Numbered from the stretch's first letter, positions 8,517 through 17,669 are shown. The stretch: DNA of 38,182 bases from CBDDBU01 sp965226045 (GCA_965226045.1 CBDDBU010000007.1:1-38182); one strand, 5' to 3'. Numbers and translations: made by a program. The notes: generated by a model from the letters alone, not told the origin.

Positions 8517-9212
8517 ATGACCGCGACCGAGACGCAAGCGCGAGCGGGCACCGCAGGCGCGGCTGAGCGCTTGTTGGAGGCCGCCACGCACCTGTTTGCC
8601 GAGCAAGGCTACAACTCGGTGTCGACGCGCGCACTCACGCGGGCGGCGGGGGTGAATCTGTCGGCCATCACCTACCACTTCGAGGGCAAGAAGGGCCTCT
8701 ATCGCGCCGTCATAGAGCGCCTGATCTCCGACACCGAACCGCTGCGGCGCGCCCTCATGGGGGAGCTACGGCAGGGCATTGCGGCGGCGGCCGGCGACCG
8801 CGGGCGGCTTGGCGCCGTGGCACTGGCTCTGGTGCGCCGTCTGATCGCGATGCAGCTGTCCGACCGGTTTCCGCAGGCGCGCTTCCAACTGATGCTGCGC
8901 GAAGTCATGCAGCCCACGTTCGCCTTCGATCGGGTCCTGTCGGGGCATGTCACCCCGTTGCAGGACGCCATTTGCGAGCTTGTCGCCGCGGCGCGGGGCG
9001 GCGATCCAGCCGCGGCCGAGGCCAAGATTCTGGCCCATGCCATCATCGGGCAATGTCTGATGTTCGGGATCGGTCGGCCGGTGGTGTTGGCGCGGCTGGG
9101 TTGGGCCGAGGTCAGCAACGAGCGCCTGGAAATCGTCACCGACACGGTGGGTCGGGCGGTGCTAGCTGCGCTCGGCCTGCCCCATCCGGTCGGCACGGCG
9201 TCGGGAGCCTGA
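8517..9212 (+). CDS. TetR/AcrR family regulator with CerR-like C-terminal domain
   Basis: The 231-residue protein has the TetR helix-turn-helix at about residues 15-65 (LFAEQGYNSVSTRALTRAAG, then SAITYHFEGKKGLYRAVI). The C-terminal part (LREVMQPTFAFD, then AHAIIGQCLMFGIGRPVVL) resembles the DUF1956/CerR ligand domain. Regulators of this type often sit beside HlyD-like fusion proteins and efflux pumps. Here the membrane fusion gene follows after 9 bases and the pump overlaps that, so the three form one operon, probably repressed by this protein through the palindrome at 8475-8486. The ATG at 8517 was chosen over a TTG at 8487 because the latter overlaps the palindrome region and precedes the conserved start of the fold. 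Confidence 0.9.
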   Translation: MTATETQARAGTAGAAERLLEAATHLFAEQGYNSVSTRALTRAAGVNLSAITYHFEGKKGLYRAVIERLISDTEPLRRALMGELRQGIAAAAGDRGRLGAVALALVRRLIAMQLSDRFPQARFQLMLREVMQPTFAFDRVLSGHVTPLQDAICELVAAARGGDPAAAEAKILAHAIIGQCLMFGIGRPVVLARLGWAEVSNERLEIVTDTVGRAVLAALGLPHPVGTASGA

Positions 9213-9221
9213 GGCAGGCGC

Positions 9222-10460
9222 ATGCCTAGGCGAGCGCTCCGCATTGTCCTACCCCTGGTGGTGATTGGGGCCGCGATCGCGGTCTTCAGCTGGCTTGAAG
9301 CGACGAAACCGAATCTCGCCCGGACCGATCCGGGCGAACGTGTATGGCCGGTGGCGGCGGTCGAGGTCGTGGTCGACGACTGGCAGCCGAGTCTTCAAGT
9401 GTTCGGCGAGATCGTCAGCGGGCGCGAGGTCGACCTGCGGGCGCTGGTGGCCGGCCCGATCGTCGAGGTCAGCGAGATGCTGATGGAAGGCGGTATCGTT
9501 CGCGCCGGCGATCTGCTCGTAGCGATCGACTCCTTCGACTATCAGGCAACGCTCGATGAGGGTATGGCGCGCCACGCGGAGGCGGAGGCCCGCCTGGACG
9601 AGTATCTGGCGAGCCAGGAGATGGAGGTGTGGGCGCTGGACAGCGATCTCGAACAGCAGCGCATGTACGAGCGCGATCTGGCCCGCGCCGAGGCTTTGCG
9701 GCCGGCTGGCAACGTCTCCGAAAAAGTCGTTGATAACGCGGCTATCGCTCTCAGCCGCCAGCGCCAGCAGGTGCTCATGCGGCACAAGGCGATCGACACG
9801 ATGACCGCCAAGCTGGCGCAGCAAAGCGCGGTCATCGATCAGTTCGCGGTCGCCGTTCGGCGCGCGCGGCGCGACCTGGAGCGCACCCGCATGAAGGCGC
9901 CGTTCGCCGGCTTCCTGCTAGAGGCGCGGGCGGCGATCGGCCAGCGACTCGGGGTCGGCGAACGGGTGGCGCGGCTGGTCGTCGCCGACGAGCTTGAGGC
10001 GCGAATTCACGTATCGGACGCGCAGTTTGGGCGCCTCTTGACGGAAGGGCCGATCGTCGGGCGACCGGCAAGGGTCATATGGCGTGCGGGATCGACGACG
10101 ATCACCGTGGACGCGGTGCTCAAGCGCAGCGGCGCGCGCATCGACGCGGCGAGCGGCGGCGTCGATCTGTATGCGCGGCTGGTCGACGGCGGGCTCGAGA
10201 CCGCGCTCCGACCGGGGGCGTTCGTTGAGGTGGAGCTTGCCGATCGCCGCTATCGCCAAGTGGTTCGCTTACCCGAGAGCGCACTTCATGGCGATATCGT
10301 CTACGCCATCGTTGACGGACGTCTGCGACCGCGCCAAGTCGAGGTGGCCGCGTATGACGGCGAGGACGTACTGGTGCGCGGCGACGTGCAACCGGGCGAG
10401 CGGGTGCTGACCACCCGTCTGACCGAGCTCGCGCCGGGGCTTAAGGTCGAGGTTCCCTGA
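9222..10460 (+). CDS. RND efflux membrane fusion protein (HlyD/AcrA type)
   Basis: The periplasmic adaptor, 412 residues, begins with a signal-anchor helix (residues about 5-25). It then has a first lipoyl half (VDLRALVAGPIVEVSEMLMEGGIVRAGDLLVAID), a long alpha-helical hairpin (about residues 110-210, rich in Glu, Ala and Gln), the second lipoyl half (RTRMKAPFAGFLLEARAAIGQRLGVGERVARLV) and beta-barrel plus membrane-proximal domains (VRLPESALHGDIVYAIVDGRL). It links the inner-membrane pump to an outer-membrane channel. No Cys lipobox is evident. Its stop overlaps the start of the pump gene (TGATG), a sign of coupling. No outer-membrane factor gene is nearby. Confidence 0.92.
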   Translation: MPRRALRIVLPLVVIGAAIAVFSWLEATKPNLARTDPGERVWPVAAVEVVVDDWQPSLQVFGEIVSGREVDLRALVAGPIVEVSEMLMEGGIVRAGDLLVAIDSFDYQATLDEGMARHAEAEARLDEYLASQEMEVWALDSDLEQQRMYERDLARAEALRPAGNVSEKVVDNAAIALSRQRQQVLMRHKAIDTMTAKLAQQSAVIDQFAVAVRRARRDLERTRMKAPFAGFLLEARAAIGQRLGVGERVARLVVADELEARIHVSDAQFGRLLTEGPIVGRPARVIWRAGSTTITVDAVLKRSGARIDAASGGVDLYARLVDGGLETALRPGAFVEVELADRRYRQVVRLPESALHGDIVYAIVDGRLRPRQVEVAAYDGEDVLVRGDVQPGERVLTTRLTELAPGLKVEVP

Positions 10461-13400
10461 TGTCGCCGACCGGGCTGATCGGACTCTTCGTCCGCCACCG
10501 CAACGCGGCGAACCTGCTGGCGGGACTTGCCATCGTGATCGGCTTGTTCTCGATTACGCGTCTGAACACGCAGTTTTTCCCCGATTTCGGCATCGACTTC
10601 GTTTCCGTGACACTGGTGTGGCCGGGCGCTAGCGCCGAGGATGTCGAAGCCAACATCGTCGCCGCGGTCGAGCCCGAGGTTCGTTTCCTCGACTCGGTCA
10701 AGAAAGTGGTTTCGTTCGCCGTTGAGGGGAGCGGCACCGTGTTGGTCGAGTTCGAGGCCGGCACCAACATGCAATCGGCGTTGTCCGACGTCGAATCGGC
10801 GGTGGGTCAGATCACGACCTTCCCCGAAGACGCCGAGCGCCCGATCGTTCGACGCATCGTCCGCTACGACACGATCTCGCGCCTGGTCATATCGGGTCCG
10901 ATACCCGAGGCGGCGCTCAAGAAGCTGGCTAAACGCCTGCGCGATGACTTGCTGTCGATCGGTGTCGATCAGGTCGAGATGTTCGGCGCTCGCGAAGAGG
11001 AAATCTGGGTCGAGATCGCGCCCGAAACCCTGCGCCGGCTGGACCTTACGCTCGCCGATGTTGGCGCCCGCATCGCGGACAGTTCACAAGACCTGCCGCT
11101 TGGCACGATGGAGGGTAGCTTCGAGAAACAGATCCGCAGCCTCGGGCTCGCGACGGACGCGGCCGCGGTCGGAGCCATCGAGGTGCGCGCGCTGGAGACC
11201 GGCGAGAAGATTTTCCTGCGCGATATCGCGCGCGTGACCGACACCTTCAAGGAGGACGACGAGATCGCAGTTCGCGGCGGCTTGGGCGCCATCGAGCTGC
11301 ATATCCAGCGCTCCGCCTCCGCCGACGCTCTCGAACAAGCGCGTCTTGTCAACGACTACGTCGAGCGCGTTCGCCCGACGCTGCCGCCTGATCTGCGCTT
11401 CGAGCACTACGATGTCCAGGCCGCGCTCATTAGCGACCGCATCAACCTGCTGTTGCGCAACGGCGCCAGCGGTCTGGCGCTGGTGCTGGTGGTTTTGTTC
11501 ATTTTTTTGAGCGGCCGCCTCGCGTTTTGGGTGGCGGCGGGAATCCCGATCGCGCTGATGGCGACCATGGCGGCGATGCTGGCGAGCGGTCAGTCGATCA
11601 ACATGGTGAGCTTGTTCGCGCTCATCATGACCCTTGGCATCATTGTTGACGACGCGATCGTGGTCGGCGAGCACAGCGCGACGCTGCGGACGCGGGGTTT
11701 GGGTCCGCTGGCCGCGGCCGAGGGGGGCGCGCTCAAGATGCTCGCGCCGGTGACCGCAGCGTCGCTCACCACCATCGCCGCCTTTCTGCCGATTCTCATG
11801 ATCGGCGACGTGATCGGCCAGATCATCGCCGCGATTCCCTATGTGGTTGTCGCCGTGCTCGTGGCCAGCCTGGCGGAGAGCTTTCTGATCCTGCCGGCAC
11901 ATGTCCGCGACGCGATGCGGCGGGGCGGCGGGCCTGAGTCGCGCTTCCGGCGCTGGTTCGACGATCGCTTCGGGCGGTTCCGCGACGGCGTCTTCGCGGC
12001 TGCGGTGGCCGCGGCCCTACGGTGGCGCTACCTGACTCTAAGCCTCGCCGTCGGCTGCCTTGTCGTCAGCGTGGGCTTGGTGGTGGGCGGCCGCCTCGCC
12101 TTCAACTTCTTCCCCTCGCCCGAGGCCGATGTCGTTTTCGCGAACATCCTTTATGCGCCCGGCACGCCACGCAGCGAGACCGAACGGATGATCGCCGAGT
12201 TGGAGCGCGCCCTCGAGGTCGCCGAAGCGAAGCTGACCGGCGGGGCGGGCGGTCTGGTGGTCATGAGCTTCGGCAAGGTCGGCCGCAGTCAGGCGGAGGC
12301 GTTTCAGTCGGTCAAGGGCGATCACCTTGGTGGCGTTCATGTCGAGCTCGTGCCCTCGGACAGCCGCTCAATACGAACGCCCGAGTTCATCGAAGCTTGG
12401 CGCGACGAAATCGTGCCGCTCGCCGGAGTCGAACGGATATCGCTGAACGAGCGGCAGGGAGGCCCGCCGGGCCGCGAGATCGATGTTCGGTTGAGCGGCG
12501 GCTCGACCGCCGTACTGAAGGAGGCGGCGCTGGCCGTGCGTGATGCCCTGCGCGAGATACCCGGGGTCAGCGATATCGAGGATGATTTGCCCTACGGCAA
12601 GCAAGAGGTGGAACTCAGCCTCACCACCAAGGGGCGCGCCTTGGGCTTCACCACCGAGAGCGTCGGGCGCCAAGTGCGCGATGCCTTCGAGGGCCGCATC
12701 GCCAAGCGCTTCGCGCGCGGCGACGAGGAGGTGGTGGTGCGGGTTCAATACCCGCGCGGCGCGGTTGGCGCCGGGACGCTGCGCGACCTCTACGTGCGCG
12801 GGCCGGGCGGCGCCGAGGTCGCGCTGTCCGAGCTGGTCCAGGTGCGCGAGACACGGGGATTCGCCCGCGTTCGCCGCGAGGATGGCGTCCGCGAGGTGGC
12901 GGTTACGGCTGAAGTCGACGAGACGACAACGACCAACAACGAAGTGCTCGCCACCCTGAGCCGCACGGTGGTGCCAGAGATCGCCGCGCGGTTCGGTATC
13001 GCGATAGATTTCGCGGGCAAAGCCGAAGAACAGCAGCGCACGCTCGCCGACATGCGGACCGGCGCCATCATCGCATTGGTGTCCATCTACATCATTCTGG
13101 CCTGGGTCTTCGCCAGCTACAGCCGGCCGTTCGTCGTCATGGCCATCATCCCGTTTGGCTTCGTCGGCGCGATTCTCGGACACCTCGTGATGGGCTACAA
13201 CCTGACCATCCTCAGCCTCATCGCTCTCTTGGGCCTGGCCGGGATCCTGGTTAACGACTCGATTATCCTGGTCCGCACGATCGAGGAGCGTATCGACGGC
13301 GGCCAGCCCGCGCACGCGGCCATCGTCGGCGGCGCCAGCGATCGCTTGCGGGCGGTTCTGCTGACCTCGCTGACGACCATCGGCGGGCTTCTGCCGCTAA

Positions 13401-13579
13401 TGTTCGAGACCAGCTTGCAGGCGCGGTTCCTCATCCCGATGGCCATCACAATCGTCTTTGGACTGGCGCTGGCCACGCTGCTGGTGCTCGTGCTGATCCC
13501 GGCGCTCGTCGGCATTCAGGAGGATGTGAAGCGGCTGATGCGCCGCCGAGCCAGCGCCGCTGTCGCCGCGGCTGAGTGA
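10460..13579 (+). CDS. RND family efflux transporter (AcrB/HAE1-like inner-membrane pump)
   Basis: The 1039-residue protein has the full RND length with two repeats, each of one helix, a large periplasmic loop and five further helices. The first repeat starts GLIGLFVRHRNAANLLAGLA and FFPDFGIDFVSVTLVWPGAS. The proton-relay Asp pair is in LGIIVDDAIVVGEH. The second half ends with AIIPFGFVGAILGHLVMG, GLAGILVNDSIILV and TIGGLLPLMFETS. Such pumps use the proton gradient to expel drugs, detergents or other hydrophobic compounds. It is coupled to the adaptor gene. The substrate cannot be told from the sequence. The gene converges on trkH with a gap of about 10 bases. Confidence 0.94.
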   Translation: MSPTGLIGLFVRHRNAANLLAGLAIVIGLFSITRLNTQFFPDFGIDFVSVTLVWPGASAEDVEANIVAAVEPEVRFLDSVKKVVSFAVEGSGTVLVEFEAGTNMQSALSDVESAVGQITTFPEDAERPIVRRIVRYDTISRLVISGPIPEAALKKLAKRLRDDLLSIGVDQVEMFGAREEEIWVEIAPETLRRLDLTLADVGARIADSSQDLPLGTMEGSFEKQIRSLGLATDAAAVGAIEVRALETGEKIFLRDIARVTDTFKEDDEIAVRGGLGAIELHIQRSASADALEQARLVNDYVERVRPTLPPDLRFEHYDVQAALISDRINLLLRNGASGLALVLVVLFIFLSGRLAFWVAAGIPIALMATMAAMLASGQSINMVSLFALIMTLGIIVDDAIVVGEHSATLRTRGLGPLAAAEGGALKMLAPVTAASLTTIAAFLPILMIGDVIGQIIAAIPYVVVAVLVASLAESFLILPAHVRDAMRRGGGPESRFRRWFDDRFGRFRDGVFAAAVAAALRWRYLTLSLAVGCLVVSVGLVVGGRLAFNFFPSPEADVVFANILYAPGTPRSETERMIAELERALEVAEAKLTGGAGGLVVMSFGKVGRSQAEAFQSVKGDHLGGVHVELVPSDSRSIRTPEFIEAWRDEIVPLAGVERISLNERQGGPPGREIDVRLSGGSTAVLKEAALAVRDALREIPGVSDIEDDLPYGKQEVELSLTTKGRALGFTTESVGRQVRDAFEGRIAKRFARGDEEVVVRVQYPRGAVGAGTLRDLYVRGPGGAEVALSELVQVRETRGFARVRREDGVREVAVTAEVDETTTTNNEVLATLSRTVVPEIAARFGIAIDFAGKAEEQQRTLADMRTGAIIALVSIYIILAWVFASYSRPFVVMAIIPFGFVGAILGHLVMGYNLTILSLIALLGLAGILVNDSIILVRTIEERIDGGQPAHAAIVGGASDRLRAVLLTSLTTIGGLLPLMFETSLQARFLIPMAITIVFGLALATLLVLVLIPALVGIQEDVKRLMRRRASAAVAAAE

Positions 13580-13589
13580 CGCGTGGCGC

Positions 13590-15035
13590 TCAGCCGCGCC
13601 AGAAGGCGGGGGTGAACAGCACCAGCACCGTAAGGAGTTCGAGCCGTCCGAGGAGCATCCCCGCCGCCAGCAACCACTTCGCCGCGTCCGGCAGCGGCGC
13701 GAACGTGCCGTTGGGTCCGATCACATCGCCGAGACCCGGCCCGACATTGGCGATCGCCGCGCCGGCGCCCGAGATCGCGGTCAGGAAGTCGAGCCCCATC
13801 AGCGTCAGGACCGCCGTCATGACGCCAAAAATGAGGGCGAAGACGAACACGAAGGTCATCACGGCATCCATCACCGAATCGGGAATGGGGCGCCCGTTGT
13901 AGCTGGGAACCACGACAGCATGTGGCTGCCAGACACGGTTGACCTGCAGGCGCGCGGTTTGGAACAGCACCTGATAGCGAAACACCTTGATGCCACACGA
14001 GGTCGAGCCGGCGCACCCGCCGATGAACATGAAGACCAAGAAGGCCGCGGCCGGGAAGCTGCCCCACAGCCCGTAGTCGGCGGTCGAATACCCCGTGCCC
14101 GTGATGATCGAGATCACGTTGAAGGCCGAATAGCGAATCGCGCTCCCAGGGTTGACGCCATCCAGCCATTGCCAGCCGGCGACGGCCACAATCGCCACGA
14201 TCAGGATAGCGAGGAAGGTGTGCACCTGGCTGTCTCGAACGAGCAGGCCGGGGCGGCGACGAACCGCTTCCAGATACAGTACGAAGGGCAGACTTCCGAT
14301 AATCATGAACGTCACGATGATCCAGTCGACCGCGGCGTTGTCGAAATGACCGACCGACTGATCGGAGGTCGAGAAGCCGCCGGTGGCGATCGTCGTCATC
14401 GCGTGCGCGACGGCGTCGAAGGCGCTCATTCCGGCCACCACGAGAGCGAGAAAGCAGATCGTCGTCAGTCCCAGGTAGACGAGCCCGATGAAGACGGCAA
14501 GCTGGGCGGCGCGGGGCAGCGCTTTCTCGGTGCTGTCCGAGGCTTCGGTGCGGAACAGTTGCATACCGCCGACGCGCAGCATTGGCAAGATAGCGATGGC
14601 CATGACGATGATGCCAATGCCGCCCAGCCATTGCAGCAATGCACGCCACATCAACAGGCCACGCGGTGCCGTATCCAGCCCGGCAATCACGGTTGAACCG
14701 GTGGTCGTGATGCCTGACATGGCTTCGAAGAAAGCGTCGGTGTAACTCAGGTCGAGGTCGGCAAAGTAGAGCGGCAATGCCGCGACGGCGGCCAGCACCA
14801 CCCAGCTCGCGGTGGTCATAACAAAGGTTTGGCGCGTGTTCAGGCCGGAGATCTTTCCCCGGTTGGCGAGAATCAGGGTGCCGCCGAGGAAGATCGCGAG
14901 GGCGCAGGAGCCCACGAACGCCTTCCAGTTTGAGCTTCCCGTGAGGACGTCGACGGCGGCCGGCACCAGCATCGCCACGCCGAGCATCGACACCAGAATG
15001 CCGAGAACGAATAGGACGGGCCGAAAATCGATCAA
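13590..15035 (-). CDS. trkH: Trk/Ktr-type potassium uptake protein, TrkH family
   Basis: The 481-residue membrane protein imports potassium with the cytosolic TrkA partner, which is not in this window. The four selectivity-filter loops are visible in order: SGITTTGSTVI, TTIATGGFST, SIITGTGYST and GGCAGSTSCGIKVFR. Hydrophobic helices surround them as in the 2TM repeats of the family. No suitable ATG exists; the TTG at 15035 precedes MIDFRPVLFVLGILV, which is a good first helix. A hairpin (15040-15056) lies just upstream with a GGAG in its loop, so the ribosome site may sit on an RNA stem. It is the last gene in the direction metZ-apaG-folE-trkH. Confidence 0.93.
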   Translation of the reverse strand: MIDFRPVLFVLGILVSMLGVAMLVPAAVDVLTGSSNWKAFVGSCALAIFLGGTLILANRGKISGLNTRQTFVMTTASWVVLAAVAALPLYFADLDLSYTDAFFEAMSGITTTGSTVIAGLDTAPRGLLMWRALLQWLGGIGIIVMAIAILPMLRVGGMQLFRTEASDSTEKALPRAAQLAVFIGLVYLGLTTICFLALVVAGMSAFDAVAHAMTTIATGGFSTSDQSVGHFDNAAVDWIIVTFMIIGSLPFVLYLEAVRRRPGLLVRDSQVHTFLAILIVAIVAVAGWQWLDGVNPGSAIRYSAFNVISIITGTGYSTADYGLWGSFPAAAFLVFMFIGGCAGSTSCGIKVFRYQVLFQTARLQVNRVWQPHAVVVPSYNGRPIPDSVMDAVMTFVFVFALIFGVMTAVLTLMGLDFLTAISGAGAAIANVGPGLGDVIGPNGTFAPLPDAAKWLLAAGMLLGRLELLTVLVLFTPAFWRG

Positions 15036-15039
15036 GGTT

Positions 15040-15056
15040 GGCGGCGCTCCGCCGCC
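15040..15056 (-). promoter_or_regulatory. GC-rich hairpin over the trkH ribosome binding site
   Basis: On the transcribed minus strand GGCGGC and GCCGCC form a 6-bp stem around the loop GGAGC, four bases before the TTG start of trkH. The GGAG in the loop is the only Shine-Dalgarno-like sequence, though its spacing of about 11 is long. There is no U tract, so it is not a good terminator for folE. Confidence 0.4.
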
Positions 15057-15089
15057 GCAGCGCGGTGCGTCGGAACGGCGCGCCGCTCC

Positions 15090-15722
15090 CTACATGCTCA
15101 CGCGACTAACCGGATTACCGATCATCGCTAGGAACTCCCGCCGGGTCGTCGGGTCGTCGCGGAACGCCCCGTGCATGCTGCTGGTGACCATGACCGTGCC
15201 CGGCTTGTGCACCCCTCGTGTCGTCATGCAGTGGTGGGTAGCCTCGACCACAACGGCGACGCCTTTCGGCTGCAACACTTCGGCGACGGTGCCAGCGATC
15301 TGCGCCGTCAGCTTCTCCTGAATCTGCAGACGCCGCCCATAGGTCTCCACCACACGGGCAAGCTTGCTGATGCCGACGACCTTGTGATCGGGCAGGTAGG
15401 CAATATGCACGCGCCCGATGATCGGCGCGATGTGGTGCTCGCAAAAACTCTCAAGCCGAATGTCGCGCAGCACGATCATTTCGTCGTAGCCATCGACCTC
15501 CTCGAAGGTCCGCGTCAGGATGTCCACCGGGTCTTCGTGGTAGCCCGAGAAATACTCTCCCCACGCGCGCGCGACTCGCGCCGGGGTCTCCACCAGGCCC
15601 TCGCGGTCGGGATCATCGCCAGCCCAGCGCAACAGCGTCCGCACCGCAGCCTCGACCTCGGCGCGCTCGGGCGGGTCGTCCATGCCGGCGCCAGACTTGC
15701 TCGTGCTTACGCCATCATCCAT
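15090..15722 (-). CDS. folE: GTP cyclohydrolase I
   Basis: The enzyme converts GTP to dihydroneopterin triphosphate, the first step of folate and pterin synthesis, in the cytosol. The 210-residue protein has the family core (VETPARVARAW, DMIVLRDI-like EMIVLRDIRLESFCEHH, then PIIGRVHIAYLP). The zinc ligands are C94, H97 and C165 (THHCMTTRGVHKPGT). The C-terminal end RREFLAMIG is usual. The N-terminal 18 residues are variable and the second ATG near residue 14 is an alternative start. It lies between apaG and trkH on the same strand. All key residues are present. Confidence 0.96.
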   Translation of the reverse strand: MDDGVSTSKSGAGMDDPPERAEVEAAVRTLLRWAGDDPDREGLVETPARVARAWGEYFSGYHEDPVDILTRTFEEVDGYDEMIVLRDIRLESFCEHHIAPIIGRVHIAYLPDHKVVGISKLARVVETYGRRLQIQEKLTAQIAGTVAEVLQPKGVAVVVEATHHCMTTRGVHKPGTVMVTSSMHGAFRDDPTTRREFLAMIGNPVSRVSM

Positions 15723-15794
15723 CTAGTGCGCCTTGGCATCCATCTACGTAACGCCTTGGCGGCCGGACCGCTGACTCGCCCGCCGCGCGTCGTT

Positions 15795-16187
15795 TCAATT
15801 GATCTTGGCGCCCTCGTGGGGGCTATCGAGCGAGAAGGCCGGAATCGAGACATCGAAGAGATCGCCGTCTTCGGTCTCCATCTCGTACGTCCCCACCATG
15901 ATGCCCGAGGGCGTCGCCAGGGGAGTTCCGCTGGTGTATTCGAAGGCCTCTCCCGGCTTCAGGACGGGCTGCTCGCCAACGACGCCCTCACCGCGTACCT
16001 CCTGCATTCGTCCAAGGCCATCGGTAATCTTCCAGAAGCGGTTACGGAGCTGCACCGTCTCGCCGCCGCAATTCTCGATCCGAACCCAATAGGCCCACAC
16101 GAAGTGCCCGTCCTGGGGCGCCGACTGGTCTTCGAGAAAGAACGGCTTCACCGTCACCTCAATGCCCTTGGTCGCGGCGTTATACAT
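15795..16187 (-). CDS. apaG: ApaG protein (Co2+/Mg2+ efflux-associated, fibronectin-like fold)
   Basis: The 130-residue product matches ApaG along its length: GIEVTVKPFFLEDQSAP, FVWAYWVRIENCGGETVQLRNRFWKI, GRMQEVRGEGVVGEQPVLKPGE and FEYTSGTPLATPSGIMVGTYEM. Its biochemical role is still unclear; in enterobacteria mutants affect cobalt resistance. The ATG at 16187 was chosen because it begins the conserved MYNAATKGIEV and follows a GGAG. It lies about 100 bases after metZ on the same strand, an adjacency common in alphaproteobacteria. Confidence 0.95.
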   Translation of the reverse strand: MYNAATKGIEVTVKPFFLEDQSAPQDGHFVWAYWVRIENCGGETVQLRNRFWKITDGLGRMQEVRGEGVVGEQPVLKPGEAFEYTSGTPLATPSGIMVGTYEMETEDGDLFDVSIPAFSLDSPHEGAKIN

Positions 16188-16290
16188 AGCGACATCTCCA
16201 CAACGCGGGGCGCTACGCGCTCTCCACCGCCGATCATCTAATATGGCGGTGGCAGCCCCCCAATGTCCAGGAGCGCGCGTCGCAATATCC

Positions 16291-17490
16291 TCATGCGGCG
16301 GCGAGCGCCGCCACGATATCGTCCTTGATGTCGTCGACATCCTCCATCCCGACCGACAGCCGCACCGTGCCCTCCGCGATGCCGAGACGAGCGCATTCCT
16401 CGATCCCGAGGCGCTGATGTGTCGTCGTCAGCGGATGGGTGACCAGGCTTTTTGCGTCGCCGAGATTGTTCGAAATATCGACCAGTTTCAGCGTATTGAG
16501 GAAACGAAACGCCCGCGCCTTGCCGCCATCGACGTTGAACGTGACGATGGAGCCGCCCGCCGACATCTGACGGCTGACCAGGTCGTGCTGGGGATGGTTC
16601 GGTAGATCCGGGTGGATGACAGCATCGATGCCGTCGAGGGTGGATAGGAAGCGAGCCATCTCCTCGGCGTTGCGACAATGGCGCTCGACGCGAAGGTCAA
16701 GCGTCTCCAGGCCCTTGAGCAACACCCAAGCATTGAAGGGACTCAAGCTCGGCCCGGTGTGACGCAGATACGGTATCAACACCTCGTCACAGAACTCGGT
16801 GTCGGCGAGGATAACGCCGCCAAGGCAGCGCCCTTGCCCGTCAATATGCTTGGTCGCGGAATAGACGACGACATCGGCCCCCAACTCGAGCGGTCGCTGC
16901 AGGATCGGGGTGGCGAACACATTGTCGACGATCAACCGGGCCGAGACGCTGTGACAGATTTCGGCTACCGCGGCGATATCGATGATCTCGAGCATGGGAT
17001 TGGTCGGCGTCTCAAGGAAGGCGCATACCGTGTTCTCTCGCACCGCCGCGCGCCATTGCTCCATATCCGTGCCATCGACCAGGGTCACCTCGACACCAAA
17101 GCGCGGCAACACCTCATCAAGGATGTAGCGGCACGAGCCGAACAGGGCGCGAGCGCCAACGACGTGGTCGCCGGCCTTGAGCTGGCACATCATCGCCGCG
17201 TTGACCGCCGCCATGCCGCTGGCCGTGGCGCACCCGGCCGCGGCGCCTTCGATCAGCGCCATACGGTCCTGGAACATCTTCACGGTGGGATTGCTGAACC
17301 GCGAGTAAACGAAGCCATCGGCGTCGCCGGCGAAACGTGCCGCCGCCTGCTCGGCATTCTCGTAGCAGAAGCCGGAGGTGAGGTAGAGCGCCTCGCTGGT
17401 TTCGCCGAAGCCCGAGCGGACGGTGCCGCCACGTACCTGGCGCGTGCGCTGCCGCCAGGCCCGCGTGTCACGATTCCGCGTCTCCGCCAT
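16291..17490 (-). CDS. metZ: O-succinylhomoserine sulfhydrylase (PLP Cys/Met metabolism family)
   Basis: The enzyme replaces the succinyl group of O-succinylhomoserine with sulfide to give homocysteine, for methionine synthesis. The 399-residue protein has full length. PLP lysine K214 lies in YSATKHIDGQGRCLGG, Asp189 in LIVDNVFATP, and the substrate-phosphate region is SGMAAVNAAM. The pattern YSRFSNPTVKMFQDRMALIEGA and the neighbouring apaG point to MetZ rather than cystathionine lyase or MetB. The ATG at 17490 was chosen; the frame continues to a GTG at 17526 but that would enter the riboswitch leader. Expression should be controlled by the SAM-II riboswitch just upstream, so it would fall when S-adenosylmethionine is plentiful. 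Confidence 0.93.
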   Translation of the reverse strand: MAETRNRDTRAWRQRTRQVRGGTVRSGFGETSEALYLTSGFCYENAEQAAARFAGDADGFVYSRFSNPTVKMFQDRMALIEGAAAGCATASGMAAVNAAMMCQLKAGDHVVGARALFGSCRYILDEVLPRFGVEVTLVDGTDMEQWRAAVRENTVCAFLETPTNPMLEIIDIAAVAEICHSVSARLIVDNVFATPILQRPLELGADVVVYSATKHIDGQGRCLGGVILADTEFCDEVLIPYLRHTGPSLSPFNAWVLLKGLETLDLRVERHCRNAEEMARFLSTLDGIDAVIHPDLPNHPQHDLVSRQMSAGGSIVTFNVDGGKARAFRFLNTLKLVDISNNLGDAKSLVTHPLTTTHQRLGIEECARLGIAEGTVRLSVGMEDVDDIKDDIVAALAAA

Positions 17491-17539
17491 GGCGCCGCTA
17501 CCCCAAACACACAGAACCCGGCACACGGCCGAGTTTTGA

Positions 17540-17593
17540 CCTCTTTAGCCGTTTATTTAACGTGGCCGCAAGTTGATCAGCCAAATCACCACG
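17540..17593 (-). promoter_or_regulatory. SAM-II riboswitch (metA element) upstream of metZ
   Basis: On the minus strand the leader reads CGTGGTGATTTGGC, a short variable stretch, CTTGCGGCCACGTTAAA, then CGGCTAAAGAGG. These are the conserved blocks of the SAM-II class in the usual order and spacing. The P1 stem is CGTGG (17593-17589) with CCACG (17565-17561); the A-rich end would form the pseudoknot that holds S-adenosylmethionine. The element ends about 50 bases before the metZ ATG. SAM-II elements in alphaproteobacteria typically precede metA, metZ or metX and repress translation when SAM binds. Identification rests on motif matching, not on a covariance search. Confidence 0.9.
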
Positions 17594-17601
17594 CGGGCGG
17601 A

Positions 17602-17630
17602 GTCTTAATCGGACGCCCGATGGGCGTCAA
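17602..17630 (-). promoter_or_regulatory. Candidate promoter for the riboswitch-metZ transcript
   Basis: On the minus strand TTGACG (17630-17625) and TAAGAC (17607-17602) are separated by 17 bases. Transcription would start about 7-9 bases later, just before the first riboswitch stem at 17593. The fit of position makes this weak-looking promoter credible. Confidence 0.5.
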
Positions 17631-17669
17631 GCGTGTCTCGGGGTCCGCGGTCGGTGGTACGGCCCGATC

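Noticed and set aside
8351..8587. Upstream extension of argE to 8587.
   Set aside because: The added residues overlap the tetR promoter and start, and the M20 fold begins at the ATG at 8350.
17491..17526. Upstream extension of metZ to a GTG at 17526.
   Set aside because: It would add 12 residues without family similarity and run toward the riboswitch; the ATG at 17490 fits the family start.
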